A stretch of DNA of 50,883 nucleotides from Synechococcus sp. AG-683-C23 (GTDB lineage: Bacteria > Cyanobacteriota > Cyanobacteriia > PCC-6307 > Cyanobiaceae): NCBI GenBank assembly GCA_003208835.1, contig QCVD01000016.1, positions 1 through 50,883 of the forward strand. Direction: 5' to 3'. How positions within the stretch are numbered: the stretch's first letter is position 1; every line of letters begins with the position of its first letter. The translations under genes were made by a program, and so were the position numbers. This document shows positions 1 to 8,961 of the stretch, piece after piece. Below the pieces are notes generated by a model. That model made no database searches. It worked only from the letters and a program-made list of their open reading frames with translations, and was not told where the DNA came from.

Positions 1-129
1 CTAGGTGCAGAAATGCGAAATGGGGACTGCTATTTCCGCTGATTCGAAGGGATAAGTGAAAATGCTTACGTATGAACAGCCGAAGCTGCACTCCCTTCGC
101 GAAGATGCATACACACCGAACGAATTGAT

Positions 130-393
130 GTGTACGTCATCGAGCTAACTCTCCGGATGAGCCCCATTCCAGTTTCTGTTCAGCGCAAAGAACCAGGTGA
201 TGCAGAGGCGCTCTATCAAGAGATTCGCCAAGCGATCGATCACGGGCAGCCCCGCCTGCTCGAACTCACCTGCGAGAAAGTAGAGGGGAAAAAAGCATCG
301 CTCCTCATTGGTGAAGTTCTCGCTGTTCAGCTTTATGAGAAAGCTGCAGCAGCAGGTGGCAGCAAACGGCCTGGCTTCTCCCTTGATTCCTGA
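130..393 (+). CDS. UPF0367 family protein
   Basis: An 87-residue protein that matches the UPF0367 family, a small cyanobacterial family of unknown function, in length and in its pattern: a short beta-type N-terminus ([11 protein letters not shown]), the segment PVSVQRKE, then LLELTCEK and a C-terminal VQLYEK followed by a GSKRPGF tail. I chose the GTG at 130 because the family normally begins about nine residues before the Met at 157. No signal peptide or membrane segment is visible, so it is probably cytosolic. It overlaps the start of the downstream ABC ATPase gene. The first 129 bases of the window hold no gene I can support. Family assignment is fairly sure; function is unknown. Confidence 0.85.
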   Translation: MYVIELTLRMSPIPVSVQRKEPGDAEALYQEIRQAIDHGQPRLLELTCEKVEGKKASLLIGEVLAVQLYEKAAAAGGSKRPGFSLDS

Positions 394-1072
394 TCAAGGG
401 AGCGCTGAACTTCACGTCGATTCAGTCAGCCATTGCTGGCCCAATGGCGAACAAGTTCTGAATCGCTGCAACCTGACGATCCAAAGGCCTGGCCTTTGGA
501 TGTTGGTGGGCAGCAATGGCAGTGGGAAAAGCACGTTATTTCGCTTAATCGCTGGCTTGCTTCAACCACAGTCGGGATCCATCGCATGCAAAAAACCTGC
601 TGCGCTTGTTTTTCAAAATCCTGACCACCAATTGCTCTTACCCAGTTGCGGTAGCGACCTCTTACTTGGCATCCGCTCAAGTCAATCGATTGATCAACGA
701 CGGGACAAAGTTGCAGCCTGCCTCGATCAACTGGGGTTGCATGGCCTAGCAACCCGACCCATCCATACCCTCAGTGGTGGCCAGAAACAACGGCTAGCCA
801 TCGCCGGTGCTCTAGCCAGCAATGCTGGACTTCTATTACTGGACGAACCCACCGCTCTGCTCGACCCGAAAAGCCAGCGAACCGTTCTTTCGGCCGTTCA
901 CAACCTTTGCCGTGACCCAACAAGGCCCATAACCGCCCTTTGGGTTACCCATCGCCTGGACGAACTCAATGAGGCCGATGGCGCCGCTCAAATGAGCCAA
1001 GGTCGTATCGGTTCTTGGACGACTGGGCGAGAACTTCGCCAACGCTTGCAGTCTGGGAGGTCAGACAGGTAA
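335..1072 (+). CDS. ABC transporter ATP-binding protein, ECF/CbiO-like
   Basis: A 245-residue ATPase subunit of an ABC transporter, acting on the cytoplasmic face of the membrane. With ATG 335 as start, Walker A (GSNGSGKST) is at about 59-67, a Q-loop reading FQNPDHQ at about 93-99, the signature LSGGQ at 146-150, Walker B LLLLDE at 166-171, and the switch histidine in WVTHR near 206. The QNPDxQ form of the Q-loop is typical of energy-coupling-factor (CbiO/EcfA-like) ATPases that import cobalt, nickel or vitamins, but no transmembrane or substrate-binding partner is nearby, so the substrate is unknown. The start is uncertain: GTG 311 and TTG 308 lie upstream in frame, and all three overlap the UPF0367 gene. 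Confidence 0.85.
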   Translation: MRKLQQQVAANGLASPLIPDQGSAELHVDSVSHCWPNGEQVLNRCNLTIQRPGLWMLVGSNGSGKSTLFRLIAGLLQPQSGSIACKKPAALVFQNPDHQLLLPSCGSDLLLGIRSSQSIDQRRDKVAACLDQLGLHGLATRPIHTLSGGQKQRLAIAGALASNAGLLLLDEPTALLDPKSQRTVLSAVHNLCRDPTRPITALWVTHRLDELNEADGAAQMSQGRIGSWTTGRELRQRLQSGRSDR

Positions 1073-1088
1073 GTTCTTCAAGTCTCAT

Positions 1089-1160
<72 letters not shown>

Positions 1161-1169
1161 TTCTCTTCA

Positions 1170-1199
1170 AGCCGCAGCTCACGCTGTGGCTTTTTTATT
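1170..1199 (+). terminator. Rho-independent terminator after tRNA-Asn
   Basis: Stem AGCCGCAGC (1170-1178), loop TCAC, stem GCTGTGGCT (1183-1191) with one G-T wobble, running into TTTTTT (1191-1196). It sits 10 bases after the tRNA and most likely ends the tRNA transcript. Confidence 0.85.
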
Positions 1200-1215
1200 G
1201 ACGGGAAAAGAAATT

Positions 1216-1317
1216 TCATGACAGCTGGTTGCTGGAAGCGGAAGACTTCCTGAACAGATCCGGAATTGGGAGCAACACCAGAAACGCCAACATCACCTGC
1301 TGTGCGATGGTTTTCAT
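1216..1317 (-). CDS. Possible small hydrophobic protein (33 aa)
   Basis: A tentative 33-residue reading frame on the minus strand in the 247-base gap between the tRNA terminator and rpaA. It starts MKTIAQQ and has one hydrophobic stretch (about residues 8-20, VMLAFLVLLPIPD) followed by a basic and polar tail, so it would be a single-span membrane peptide. AGGAG directly abuts the ATG, which is too close for an ideal ribosome-binding site. An upstream in-frame start at 1398 would add a cysteine-rich segment that looks non-coding. I recognise no family; it may be spurious. Confidence 0.25.
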   Translation of the reverse strand: MKTIAQQVMLAFLVLLPIPDLFRKSSASSNQLS

Positions 1318-1446
1318 CTCCTGACAGGAACAAACCACACAAGACTGAAATCTGCAGAAACCAGAAAAGCTTGAGAGAATCCGCGCAGCGTTGCTCAATT
1401 CATAGAACCGCGCTCATAACCCTCAAATTGTTCCGCTGCTGAACCG

Positions 1447-2226
1447 ATGAAGCCCTGCATCCTGTTGATCGAAGACGACCAGGACATGCGCGACCTGGTG
1501 AGCGGTCATCTAGAGCACAGCGGCTTCGATGTTCAGCGGGCAGATGACGGCATCAAAGGTCAGGCTCTTGCACTGCAATACACGCCAGATTTAATCCTTC
1601 TCGATTTGATGCTTCCCAAGGTGGATGGTCTCACCCTCTGCCAACGCTTGCGAAGAGACGAGCGCACTGCAGGCATTCCGATCTTGATGCTTACCGCTCT
1701 TGGCGGCACTAAAGACAAAGTGAGCGGCTTCAACTCCGGTGCCGACGACTACCTCACCAAACCTTTCGATCTTGAGGAACTGCAAGTTCGTATTAAGGCC
1801 TTGCTTCGCCGCAGTGATCGCGCACCTCTAGGGGCCAGCAATCAGAACGAAATCCTCAACTACGGCCCCCTTACTCTTGTGCCGGAGCGGTTTGAAGCCA
1901 TCTGGTTCGACAGTCCAGTTCGTTTGACTCATCTGGAATTCGAATTGCTGCATTGCCTCTTGCAACGCCATGGGCAAACAGTCGCCCCGTCGTTGATTTT
2001 GAAGGAAGTCTGGGGCTACGAACCCGATGACGACATCGAAACCATCCGAGTACACGTGCGGCATTTACGCACCAAACTCGAGCCCGACCCCCGGAAACCT
2101 CGATTTATCAAAACTGTGTATGGGGCGGGTTATTGCCTGGAGCTTCCCACTGGTGGGCAGCTCGATGATGTGGTGTCCCTAGCCCGGGAAGAACGCAAAC
2201 AACAAGGCGACCGCGCCACTGCTTAA
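1447..2226 (+). CDS. rpaA: Response regulator RpaA
   Basis: An OmpR/PhoB-class response regulator, 259 residues. The receiver domain spans about 1-120, with acidic residues D10/D11 (LIEDD), phospho-acceptor D53 (LLDLMLP) and K105 (TKPF). The winged-helix DNA-binding domain (about 140-236) contains [17 protein letters not shown] and the closing [11 protein letters not shown]. The linker [16 protein letters not shown] is characteristic of RpaA. In cyanobacteria RpaA is the output regulator of the circadian clock, phosphorylated by SasA, and affects energy transfer from phycobilisomes. It stands alone behind a 247-base leader after the tRNA terminator and ends 5 bases before the convergent holB stop. 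Family assignment is firm; the circadian role is inferred from orthologues. Confidence 0.95.
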   Translation: MKPCILLIEDDQDMRDLVSGHLEHSGFDVQRADDGIKGQALALQYTPDLILLDLMLPKVDGLTLCQRLRRDERTAGIPILMLTALGGTKDKVSGFNSGADDYLTKPFDLEELQVRIKALLRRSDRAPLGASNQNEILNYGPLTLVPERFEAIWFDSPVRLTHLEFELLHCLLQRHGQTVAPSLILKEVWGYEPDDDIETIRVHVRHLRTKLEPDPRKPRFIKTVYGAGYCLELPTGGQLDDVVSLAREERKQQGDRATA

Positions 2227-2231
2227 TACCC

Positions 2232-3188
2232 TTAAGCCAAGGCATCTCTTGCCTCTTTGGTTAAATCCAACAACGCCACCTCCCAGGACAGCCGCGGTTG
2301 GACAAACGACAACAAGTGACGCCGCAGCGTCTCCAAGCGTTTCAGAGATTCAACATCCCTAGACGATGTCCAAAGCGCTTGTTGCCACCAATTGATAAGC
2401 CAGAGCTGCTGTTCGCCATCCAATGCTTCGCACACATCCCGTGCCAAAGCGAGAGCCTGCATGGGTTCATTAGGTAAATGCCGTAACCGAGGCATCAATT
2501 CCATTGGGAGAGCAGCCCAGCGATTCCGATGCTCAAGTACGGCCCCGGGAGATCCAGCAGCCATTGCTAAAAGCTCCGGCGGATCCTGCTCAACAGCATC
2601 CAGACGACGCAACACCTCAGCAACCGAGGGAAGATCGAGCCGGACAAACCGAATCAACTGACAACGCGAACGGATCGTGCTGAGCAGGCGTTCAGGCGCA
2701 GCCGTCAGCAGGATCAAAAGGCCATGGCCAGGCTCCTCTAACGTTTTGAGCAAAGCATTCGCCGCGGCTTCTGCCATGGCTTCGGTGGACTCAATCACTA
2801 CCATTCCACGGGTGGATTCCACCGGCTGACGTCCAAGTGCACGTCTCACACCACGGATCTGCTCGAGCCGCAGCTGTGGTGGTGTTCGCCGGTTCACTCC
2901 AGCATCCACCGCCTCAGCGCGCGTGAGCAGACGCCCTTGATGCTGAAAAGTAGGCTCGATCCAAACCAAGTCAGGATGATTACGGTCCTCTAAGCGACGC
3001 CTCGCTCGCTCGCAGCCCACCCCCTCACTCAACACTCCCTCCAAAAAACGCAAGGCCGCTAAGCGTCGACCAACCCCTTCGGGTCCGGCAAACAAGTAAG
3101 CGGGAGCAAGGCGCTTCTGCTGAAGGGCCGCCTCGAGGAAATCAACGGCTAGCGGCTGCCCGACCAACCCATCAAACAGTGCACTCAC
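2232..3188 (-). CDS. holB: DNA polymerase III delta-prime subunit
   Basis: A 318-residue clamp-loader subunit of the AAA+ family (DnaX/HolB). It opens with LFDGLVGQPLAVDFL and has a degenerate P-loop, GPEGVGRR at about 35-42, lacking the catalytic lysine, as expected for the non-hydrolysing delta-prime subunit. The sensor segment LLTAAPERLLSTIRSRC includes the SRC arginine-finger motif at about 174-176. The cysteine cluster of many relatives is reduced to one Cys before NHPDL. I chose GTG 3188 because it overlaps the tmk stop as GTGA; a frame reaching 3266 would add an unconserved N-terminus. It is the last gene of a copA-tmk-holB unit, convergent with rpaA. Confidence 0.9.
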   Translation of the reverse strand: MSALFDGLVGQPLAVDFLEAALQQKRLAPAYLFAGPEGVGRRLAALRFLEGVLSEGVGCERARRRLEDRNHPDLVWIEPTFQHQGRLLTRAEAVDAGVNRRTPPQLRLEQIRGVRRALGRQPVESTRGMVVIESTEAMAEAAANALLKTLEEPGHGLLILLTAAPERLLSTIRSRCQLIRFVRLDLPSVAEVLRRLDAVEQDPPELLAMAAGSPGAVLEHRNRWAALPMELMPRLRHLPNEPMQALALARDVCEALDGEQQLWLINWWQQALWTSSRDVESLKRLETLRRHLLSFVQPRLSWEVALLDLTKEARDALA

Positions 3189-3814
3189 TGCAGGGTCTCC
3201 CGCAGAGTTTGTTCCAACGCCTGACTGAGTTGCGACACCGACTGCTGTGCATCCAATTGGCACCAATGGCGTTGCTCGGCGAGGACTGCAAAACCATCAG
3301 CGACGCGATGCAAAAAAGCACGCCCCTCGGCCTCGATGCGATCCTCTTTCTCCCCATGACGACGCTGCAGGCTCACCTCCACAGGCACCATTAAGCAAGC
3401 GGTGAGGTCTGGCACCAAACCAGTGGTCGCAATGGATTCAAGGCGCAAAATCAACTGGTGATCCAAGCCACGGCCATAGCCCTGATAAGCAAGGGTGGAT
3501 CCAGCGAAGCGATCGCTTAACACCCAATCGCCCCGCAGAAGAGCTGGTCGAATCACCGTATCCACATGCTGAGCACGATCCGCGGCATAGAGGAGAAGCT
3601 CAGCGGTCACAGATGGCACCTGATCGGCCTCGGTATGCAGCAACAAATCACGAATCGACTGGCCCAATGGAGTTCCACCAGGCTCACGGGTACAGATGAG
3701 CCCTGCAGTGGAAGGCATAAGGCCACTCACCGGCAACCACTGGGCGAGGTGACGAATCTGAGTGGATTTGCCGCAACCGTCGATCCCGTCGAGAACGATG
3801 AAGCGGCCAGTCAT
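3185..3814 (-). CDS. tmk: Thymidylate kinase
   Basis: A 209-residue dTMP kinase, forming dTDP for DNA synthesis in the cytosol. The start at ATG 3814 puts the P-loop DGIDGCGKST at residues 9-18, the family's normal position. The DR motif appears as LSDRFAGSTLAYQG and the TREPGGTPLGQ segment is typical of Tmk. Upstream in-frame sequence only reads through the copper-ATPase gene. Its ATG overlaps that gene's TGA as ATGA, and its own TGA overlaps the holB GTG. The three genes are very probably co-transcribed and translationally coupled; pairing tmk with holB is common in bacteria. Confidence 0.93.
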   Translation of the reverse strand: MTGRFIVLDGIDGCGKSTQIRHLAQWLPVSGLMPSTAGLICTREPGGTPLGQSIRDLLLHTEADQVPSVTAELLLYAADRAQHVDTVIRPALLRGDWVLSDRFAGSTLAYQGYGRGLDHQLILRLESIATTGLVPDLTACLMVPVEVSLQRRHGEKEDRIEAEGRAFLHRVADGFAVLAEQRHWCQLDAQQSVSQLSQALEQTLRETLQ

Positions 3815-6126
3815 ATCCGTAAAGCCAAGGCATTCACAACCACGGTGATCGAGCTCAGAGCCATCAACAGGGCCGCAAACGGCGGTGAGAGCAACACGCC
3901 TTGGCTTGGCAGCAAGACACCGGCCGCAACCGGAAGAGCAATCAGGTTGTACCCAAAAGCCCAAATGAGGTTTTGGCGGACTTTATTCAGAGTGCGCCGA
4001 GCCAAAGAGAGCGCTTCGGGGAGGTTGTCCAAACGATCGCCAAGCAAAACCATGTCGGCAGTGTCTTGTGCAATCTGGGTTCCTGTACCGATGGCGATGC
4101 CTAAATCAGCCGCGGCCAAAGCAGGTGCGTCATTGATGCCGTCGCCCACCATGGCCACGCGACCTTGTTTGCGGAGCTGCTCCAAACGCTCGAGTTTCTG
4201 TTGAGGAAGCATCTGCCAACCAAGGTCAGCTTCGACAAAGCCCAGTTGCTCTCCGAGGCGACGTACGGCCACTTCACGGTCACCACTGAGGATGGCGAGC
4301 TTGAGGCCGGAGCTACGGAGCCGCTCCAATGAAGGGGCAACATCAGGCCGTTGCTGGTCTTCAACGTGCAGTAATCCGACCAAACCTTGTCCAGCCGAAA
4401 CCGCGACCACCGATCCCTTAGCCGCGGCCAACCAGGCCGTTGCGGCAGCGGAGAACTCAACACCAAAACTTTGCAACCAAGCGGGCTTACCAACCCGAAG
4501 TTCACCCGCCACCCCATCCAACTCACCCCAAAGGCCTTCCCCAGACACCGTGGAGACACGGGTCACATCGATCAACGCCAAGTTGCGCCGTTGCGCCTCT
4601 TGCAGCAGGGCATAAGCAAGCGGATGGCGACTACTTTGCTCCAGGCTCGCGGCCCACTGCAATAGCCGATCGGGATCATCACCAAAAACGTCGGTCACCA
4701 ACGGCCGTCCCAACGTGAGCGTACCGGTCTTATCGAAGACCACCTGATCCAATGCAGCTGCGGTTTCGATCACATCTCCACCCCGAAATAACCAACCGCG
4801 TCTCGCCGCTAAGCCTGTGGACACGGTGATCACCGTGGGTGTTGCTAATCCCAACGCACAGGGGCATGCCACCACAAGCACAGCAATGGTGAGCTGGAGC
4901 GCCAAGCCGATTGGCGTGGTCGCACCACTGCCCAATCCACTGTGATGGGACGGAGCCCCGTGAACCATGCCGTGGGCATGGGGAAGACCCGGAGCATGGG
5001 CCTGCAACACCTGGGGCCAATGCGACGCCCCAAAGAGCCACCAAAACAAAAAGGTGGCGAGAGCCAAAGCCATCACGCCGTAGCAGAACCGCCCTGCCAC
5101 CTGATCCGCCAACCCTTGAATGGGTGCGCGGCGCGCCTGGGCCTGCTCCACCAACCGGATGATGCGAGCGAGGGCTGTATCGGAACCCACTCGGCTCACT
5201 TCAAGAACAAGCGGCGCTTCCAAATTCAAACTGCCAGATGACAGCTCAGTACCAGGCTCCACTTGGAGCGGCATCGGTTCTCCGGTGAGGCTGGAAACAT
5301 CCACCGCTGACAGCCCCTCACGCACAACTCCGTCAACAGGAATGCGGTCCCCGGCCAGGAGTTGGACACGTTCACCGGGCCGAAGAGCACCAACTCTGAC
5401 CTCGCGAATCTCGCCATCCGTCAAAACCAAACGAGCCGTTTCAGGCTGCAACTGCGCTAGCTGCTGCAAAGCCTGCCCCGTTCGGAAACGCGCCCGTTCT
5501 TCGAGGAAGCGCCCCAAAAGAACGAAACCCAGCAACATCACTGGCTCGTTGAAAAAACATGGCCAACCCACCGTGGGCCAAACCAAGGCCACCAAGCTGG
5601 CCGTGTAGGCGCTGCTAACACCCAGCCCCACCAAGGTATCCATGCTCGGTGCACCGACACGGGCTGCTTTAAAGCCGCCGACAAGGATCTGACGACCTGG
5701 TCCAAACAACGCAACAGTCGCCAACCCAGCGTGAAAAGGGAGGCTGCCAATCACCGGCACCGACAATTGCCCGGCTTCGCTGAGGTGACCCATCACCGAC
5801 AACAGCAAAAGCACGAGCGCCACCATCAACTGGCGCCACTGACGCCACCAACTCAAGCCAGTGGATCCATTTGGACCCTTAACACCCGGATGAAACTCCA
5901 AGGAACGCTCATGGGCTGGAAATCCCCGCGCTGCCAAAGCCTCCAGCACCGCGTCGACATTGCCCTCTGACTCAGAGAAATCAAGCCAAGCAGCACGGCT
6001 GACCAAATTCACATCAGCCCGCTGCACACCAGGCTGCTCGAGCAACGTACGTTCCACCGCGGACACGCAACCACCACACTTCATCCCCTCCACATCCAGG
6101 ACGACGGTCTGAATCGCAGTATTCAC
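3811..6126 (-). CDS. Copper-transporting P1B-type ATPase (CtaA/PacS-like)
   Basis: A 771-residue heavy-metal P-type ATPase in the membrane. An N-terminal metal-binding domain has the CxxC motif MKCGGC (15-20). Then come the TGEP actuator motif (281-284), the CPC metal site in the membrane (421-423), the phosphorylation motif DKTGT (465-469), the P1B-specific HP (501-502) and GDGIND (661-666). CPC plus MxCxxC indicates Cu(I) transport. A histidine-rich luminal loop at about 377-395 (HAHGMVH, SHH) precedes the CPC helix. Cyanobacteria use CtaA for import and PacS for delivery to thylakoid plastocyanin; sequence alone does not say which this is. The start is GTG 6126, facing ycf3 across 75 bases. 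It overlaps tmk by 4 bp. Confidence 0.93.
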   Translation of the reverse strand: MNTAIQTVVLDVEGMKCGGCVSAVERTLLEQPGVQRADVNLVSRAAWLDFSESEGNVDAVLEALAARGFPAHERSLEFHPGVKGPNGSTGLSWWRQWRQLMVALVLLLLSVMGHLSEAGQLSVPVIGSLPFHAGLATVALFGPGRQILVGGFKAARVGAPSMDTLVGLGVSSAYTASLVALVWPTVGWPCFFNEPVMLLGFVLLGRFLEERARFRTGQALQQLAQLQPETARLVLTDGEIREVRVGALRPGERVQLLAGDRIPVDGVVREGLSAVDVSSLTGEPMPLQVEPGTELSSGSLNLEAPLVLEVSRVGSDTALARIIRLVEQAQARRAPIQGLADQVAGRFCYGVMALALATFLFWWLFGASHWPQVLQAHAPGLPHAHGMVHGAPSHHSGLGSGATTPIGLALQLTIAVLVVACPCALGLATPTVITVSTGLAARRGWLFRGGDVIETAAALDQVVFDKTGTLTLGRPLVTDVFGDDPDRLLQWAASLEQSSRHPLAYALLQEAQRRNLALIDVTRVSTVSGEGLWGELDGVAGELRVGKPAWLQSFGVEFSAAATAWLAAAKGSVVAVSAGQGLVGLLHVEDQQRPDVAPSLERLRSSGLKLAILSGDREVAVRRLGEQLGFVEADLGWQMLPQQKLERLEQLRKQGRVAMVGDGINDAPALAAADLGIAIGTGTQIAQDTADMVLLGDRLDNLPEALSLARRTLNKVRQNLIWAFGYNLIALPVAAGVLLPSQGVLLSPPFAALLMALSSITVVVNALALRI

Positions 6127-6201
6127 AAGCGATCAATCGTTAAGACCACGCTAGGTCGGATGACTGGCCCGTCAGGATGGAGTTACATCAACCGGCGCGC
6201 C

Positions 6202-6723
6202 GTGCCCCGCAGCAACCGCAACGACAACTTCATCGACAAAAGCTTCACGGTGATGGCGGACTTGATCGTCAAGCTGCTGCCGATCAATGCCCGCTCCAAA
6301 GAGGCCTACGTTTACTACCGAGACGGACTATCCGCGCAAAATGATGGCGATTATGCCGAAGCACTTGAAAACTACGACGAAGCACTGAAGCTTGAGAACG
6401 ATCCCACCGACCGGGGTGAAACCCTCAAGAACATGGCCATCATCTACATGTCGAACGGCGAGGAGGAACGGGCGATCGAGACGTACCAGAAAGCTCTGGA
6501 CGAGAACCCAAAACAACCCTCATGCCTAAAAAACATGGGACTGATATTTGAGAAATGGGGACGAATCGCTGAAGAAAGTGGTCAACAAGATGATGCCGAT
6601 CGCTGGTTTGACCAGGCTGCAGACGTATGGACTCAAGCAGTGCGCCTGAATCCCGGCGGTTATCTCGATATCGAAAACTGGTTGAAATCAACCGGTCGAA
6701 GCAACGTCGACGTGTACTTCTAA
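6202..6723 (+). CDS. ycf3: Photosystem I assembly protein Ycf3
   Basis: A 173-residue tetratricopeptide-repeat protein needed for assembly of photosystem I on the thylakoid membrane. Three TPR units are visible, around [50 protein letters not shown] and [13 protein letters not shown], and the C-terminus ends NVDVYF as in orthologues. I chose GTG 6202 ([14 protein letters not shown]) because known Ycf3 proteins begin just there; the in-frame ATG at 6160 would add an unrelated extension. It ends 4 bases before the convergent radA stop. Confidence 0.95.
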   Translation: MPRSNRNDNFIDKSFTVMADLIVKLLPINARSKEAYVYYRDGLSAQNDGDYAEALENYDEALKLENDPTDRGETLKNMAIIYMSNGEEERAIETYQKALDENPKQPSCLKNMGLIFEKWGRIAEESGQQDDADRWFDQAADVWTQAVRLNPGGYLDIENWLKSTGRSNVDVYF

Positions 6724-6727
6724 TCCG

Positions 6728-8125
6728 CTAATTCTGATCCGTACGAACCTCATCACCGAGCGCTAAAACAAGCGCCTCTGTGACGTTGGCGGCTTCAAGC
6801 AAGGCGAGGTCCAACCCAGAGGCCAGTGCCCCTAAACCACTGCCAGAAGGGACCACAGCACGACGGAAGCCCAGCCGGGCCGCTTCCTGCAAACGCAGTT
6901 CAAGTTGACCGACTGGCCTGAGTTGTCCTCCTAACCCGAGTTCTCCGATCAACACGGTTCCCGGTGGGAGGGTGAGGTCTCGAAAACTCGCCACAACCGC
7001 TGCTGCTACTCCAAGATCAGCAGCTGGCTCCTCCACATCTAAGCCTCCAGCCACAGCGAGATAGCAATCGAAACGGGACAGGGGAATGCCCATGTGCTTC
7101 TCCAACACGGCCAAGATCTGGTGCAAGCGATTGGTGCCGATGCCGGTGGCCGTTCGGCGTGGACTGGCATAGCTGGTGACATTCACCAACGCCTGAAGAT
7201 CCACCACTAGGGAACGGGTGCCCTCACAAGCCACGATGGTGGCGACCCCAGATGCACGGGCATCACTGAGAAACAGCTCACTGGGATTGCTCACTTCTGC
7301 CAAGCCGCCCGCCTGCATTTCAAACAAACCCAATTCGTGGGTGGCACCAAAACGATTTTTCACCGCACGCAGCAGTCGATGGCTGGCAAAGCGATCACCT
7401 TCAAAAGTGAGCACCGCATCAACCAAATGCTCAAGCACCTTGGGGCCCGCCAACATCCCCTCCTTGGTGACATGGCCAACCAACAGCAGGGCCGTGTTCT
7501 GGCGCTTGGCTAAGCGTTGAAGTGATGCGGCACATTCCCGCACCTGCCCCACGGATCCAGGGGCACTGGTGAGGTTGGGGTCGTGCAACGCCTGGATGCT
7601 GTCGATGATCGCAACCGCCGGTCGTAAGGCCTCAAGTTCTTCCAAGACCAAGTCGAGATCTGTTTCGGCCAGCAATTGCAGATCGGACGTCTCCCCTGCC
7701 AAGCGCTGCCAACGCAGTTTTACTTGCTGCGCGGATTCCTCAGCACTCACGTAAAGCACAGAGCTATGGGCCGCCATGGCCGACGCGCTTTGCAGCAGAA
7801 GGGTGCTTTTGCCAATCCCAGGATCACCCCCAACCAGCACGAGAGAACCGGGCACCAATCCGCTCCCCAACACGCGATCAAACTCAGCAGATCCTGTCTG
7901 CAAACGCTGCAGGGGTTGATCGTCCAAAGAGGCCATCGCCGTGGAGCGGCGGGGCGAGGGAGCGTCCTTCTGATCTGGAGCAGCGCGGCGGCGACGGCCA
8001 TCCATCGAAGGCTGAGATTGCTCAACAAGGGAGTTCCAACTCGCGCACTCAGGACAACGCCCAAAGAACTGCCGAGCCTTGGCCCCACAGGCCTGGCAAA
8101 CGAAAATGGCGGTGGGCTTAGGCAA
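6728..8125 (-). CDS. radA: DNA repair protein RadA
   Basis: A 465-residue RecA-like branch-migration and repair ATPase. The N-terminal zinc finger has C10, C13, C24 and C27 (CQAC, CPEC). Walker A GGDPGIGKST is at 99-108, and the RadA-specific KNRFG motif is at 256-260. The C-terminal part (about 300-450) resembles the Lon protease domain fold that RadA carries. Start TTG 8125 keeps the zinc finger at its usual distance from the N-terminus. It is convergent with ycf3 and divergent from rpaB across 89 bases. Confidence 0.95.
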   Translation of the reverse strand: MPKPTAIFVCQACGAKARQFFGRCPECASWNSLVEQSQPSMDGRRRRAAPDQKDAPSPRRSTAMASLDDQPLQRLQTGSAEFDRVLGSGLVPGSLVLVGGDPGIGKSTLLLQSASAMAAHSSVLYVSAEESAQQVKLRWQRLAGETSDLQLLAETDLDLVLEELEALRPAVAIIDSIQALHDPNLTSAPGSVGQVRECAASLQRLAKRQNTALLLVGHVTKEGMLAGPKVLEHLVDAVLTFEGDRFASHRLLRAVKNRFGATHELGLFEMQAGGLAEVSNPSELFLSDARASGVATIVACEGTRSLVVDLQALVNVTSYASPRRTATGIGTNRLHQILAVLEKHMGIPLSRFDCYLAVAGGLDVEEPAADLGVAAAVVASFRDLTLPPGTVLIGELGLGGQLRPVGQLELRLQEAARLGFRRAVVPSGSGLGALASGLDLALLEAANVTEALVLALGDEVRTDQN

Positions 8126-8214
8126 TGCGAACTGTGAAGAAAGTTGCTGTTACGTGAATTAAAGGGCGGCTTCTCTTTTAAGTGTGACGAGATCCACGCT
8201 GCGCCAAAGGCTTC

Positions 8215-8961
8215 ATGACGGCCACGGCTCCCTCCAAGGAAACAATTCTCGTGGTCGATGACGAGGCCTCAATCAGAAGGATTCTGGAAACCAGACTCTC
8301 GATGATCGGGTACAACGTCGTGACCGCTTGCGACGGCACTGAGGCTCTGGAGTTGTTCCCCAACTGCATGCCCGATCTCGTGGTACTCGACGTGATGATG
8401 CCAAAGCTTGATGGCTATGGCGTCTGCCAAGAACTCCGCAAGGAATCGGATGTTCCAATCGTGATGCTGACGGCCCTCGGCGATGTCGCCGATCGCATCA
8501 CGGGACTCGAGCTAGGGGCTGACGATTATGTGGTGAAACCATTCAGCCCGAAAGAGCTTGAGGCGCGGATTCGCTGCGTTCTTCGCAGGGTGGAGAAGGA
8601 AGCCATTGCTGGAATTCCCAACTCCGGTGTGATCCAGGTCTCGGACCTACGCATCGACACCAACAAACGCCAGGTGTTCCGCAACGATGAGCGCATCCGT
8701 CTCACAGGCATGGAATTCAGCCTGCTGGAATTACTGGTGTCTCGCTCAGGAGAACCGTTTAATCGTGGCGAAATCCTCAAGGAAGTGTGGGGCTACACCC
8801 CAGAGCGCCACGTTGATACTCGTGTGGTTGATGTTCATATCTCCCGCCTTCGTTCCAAACTGGAAGATGATCCTGCTAACCCTGAGTTGATCCTCACGGC
8901 TCGCGGTACCGGCTACTTGTTCCAGCGCATCATCGACTCCGTTGCTTCCGAAGGACCCTGA
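8215..8961 (+). CDS. rpaB: Response regulator RpaB (Ycf27)
   Basis: A 248-residue OmpR-class regulator. The receiver has D15/D16 (VVDDE), phospho-acceptor D59 (VVLDVMMP) and K108 (VVKPF). The winged helix contains LTGMEFSLLELLVSRSGEPF and ends GTGYLFQRI. These blocks are diagnostic of RpaB/Ycf27. In cyanobacteria RpaB is controlled by the kinase NblS (Hik33) and represses or activates high-light genes through HLR1 sites. I see no good HLR1 motif in its own leader. The downstream plsX start lies inside its last 20 bases, so the lipid genes that follow are likely co-transcribed. Confidence 0.95.
   Translation: MTATAPSKETILVVDDEASIRRILETRLSMIGYNVVTACDGTEALELFPNCMPDLVVLDVMMPKLDGYGVCQELRKESDVPIVMLTALGDVADRITGLELGADDYVVKPFSPKELEARIRCVLRRVEKEAIAGIPNSGVIQVSDLRIDTNKRQVFRNDERIRLTGMEFSLLELLVSRSGEPFNRGEILKEVWGYTPERHVDTRVVDVHISRLRSKLEDDPANPELILTARGTGYLFQRIIDSVASEGP

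Noticed and set aside
1-129. Possible C-terminal fragment of an upstream gene at the window edge
   Set aside because: All plus frames stop within 57 bases, and the peptides have no recognisable pattern.
3566-5608. Long open frames antisense to tmk and the copper ATPase
   Set aside because: Composition is Arg/Ser/Pro-rich with no motif; they mirror GC-rich coding on the minus strand.
8126-8214. HLR1 site in the radA-rpaB gap
   Set aside because: Only one partial half-site (GTTACG) is present, without the spaced second copy.
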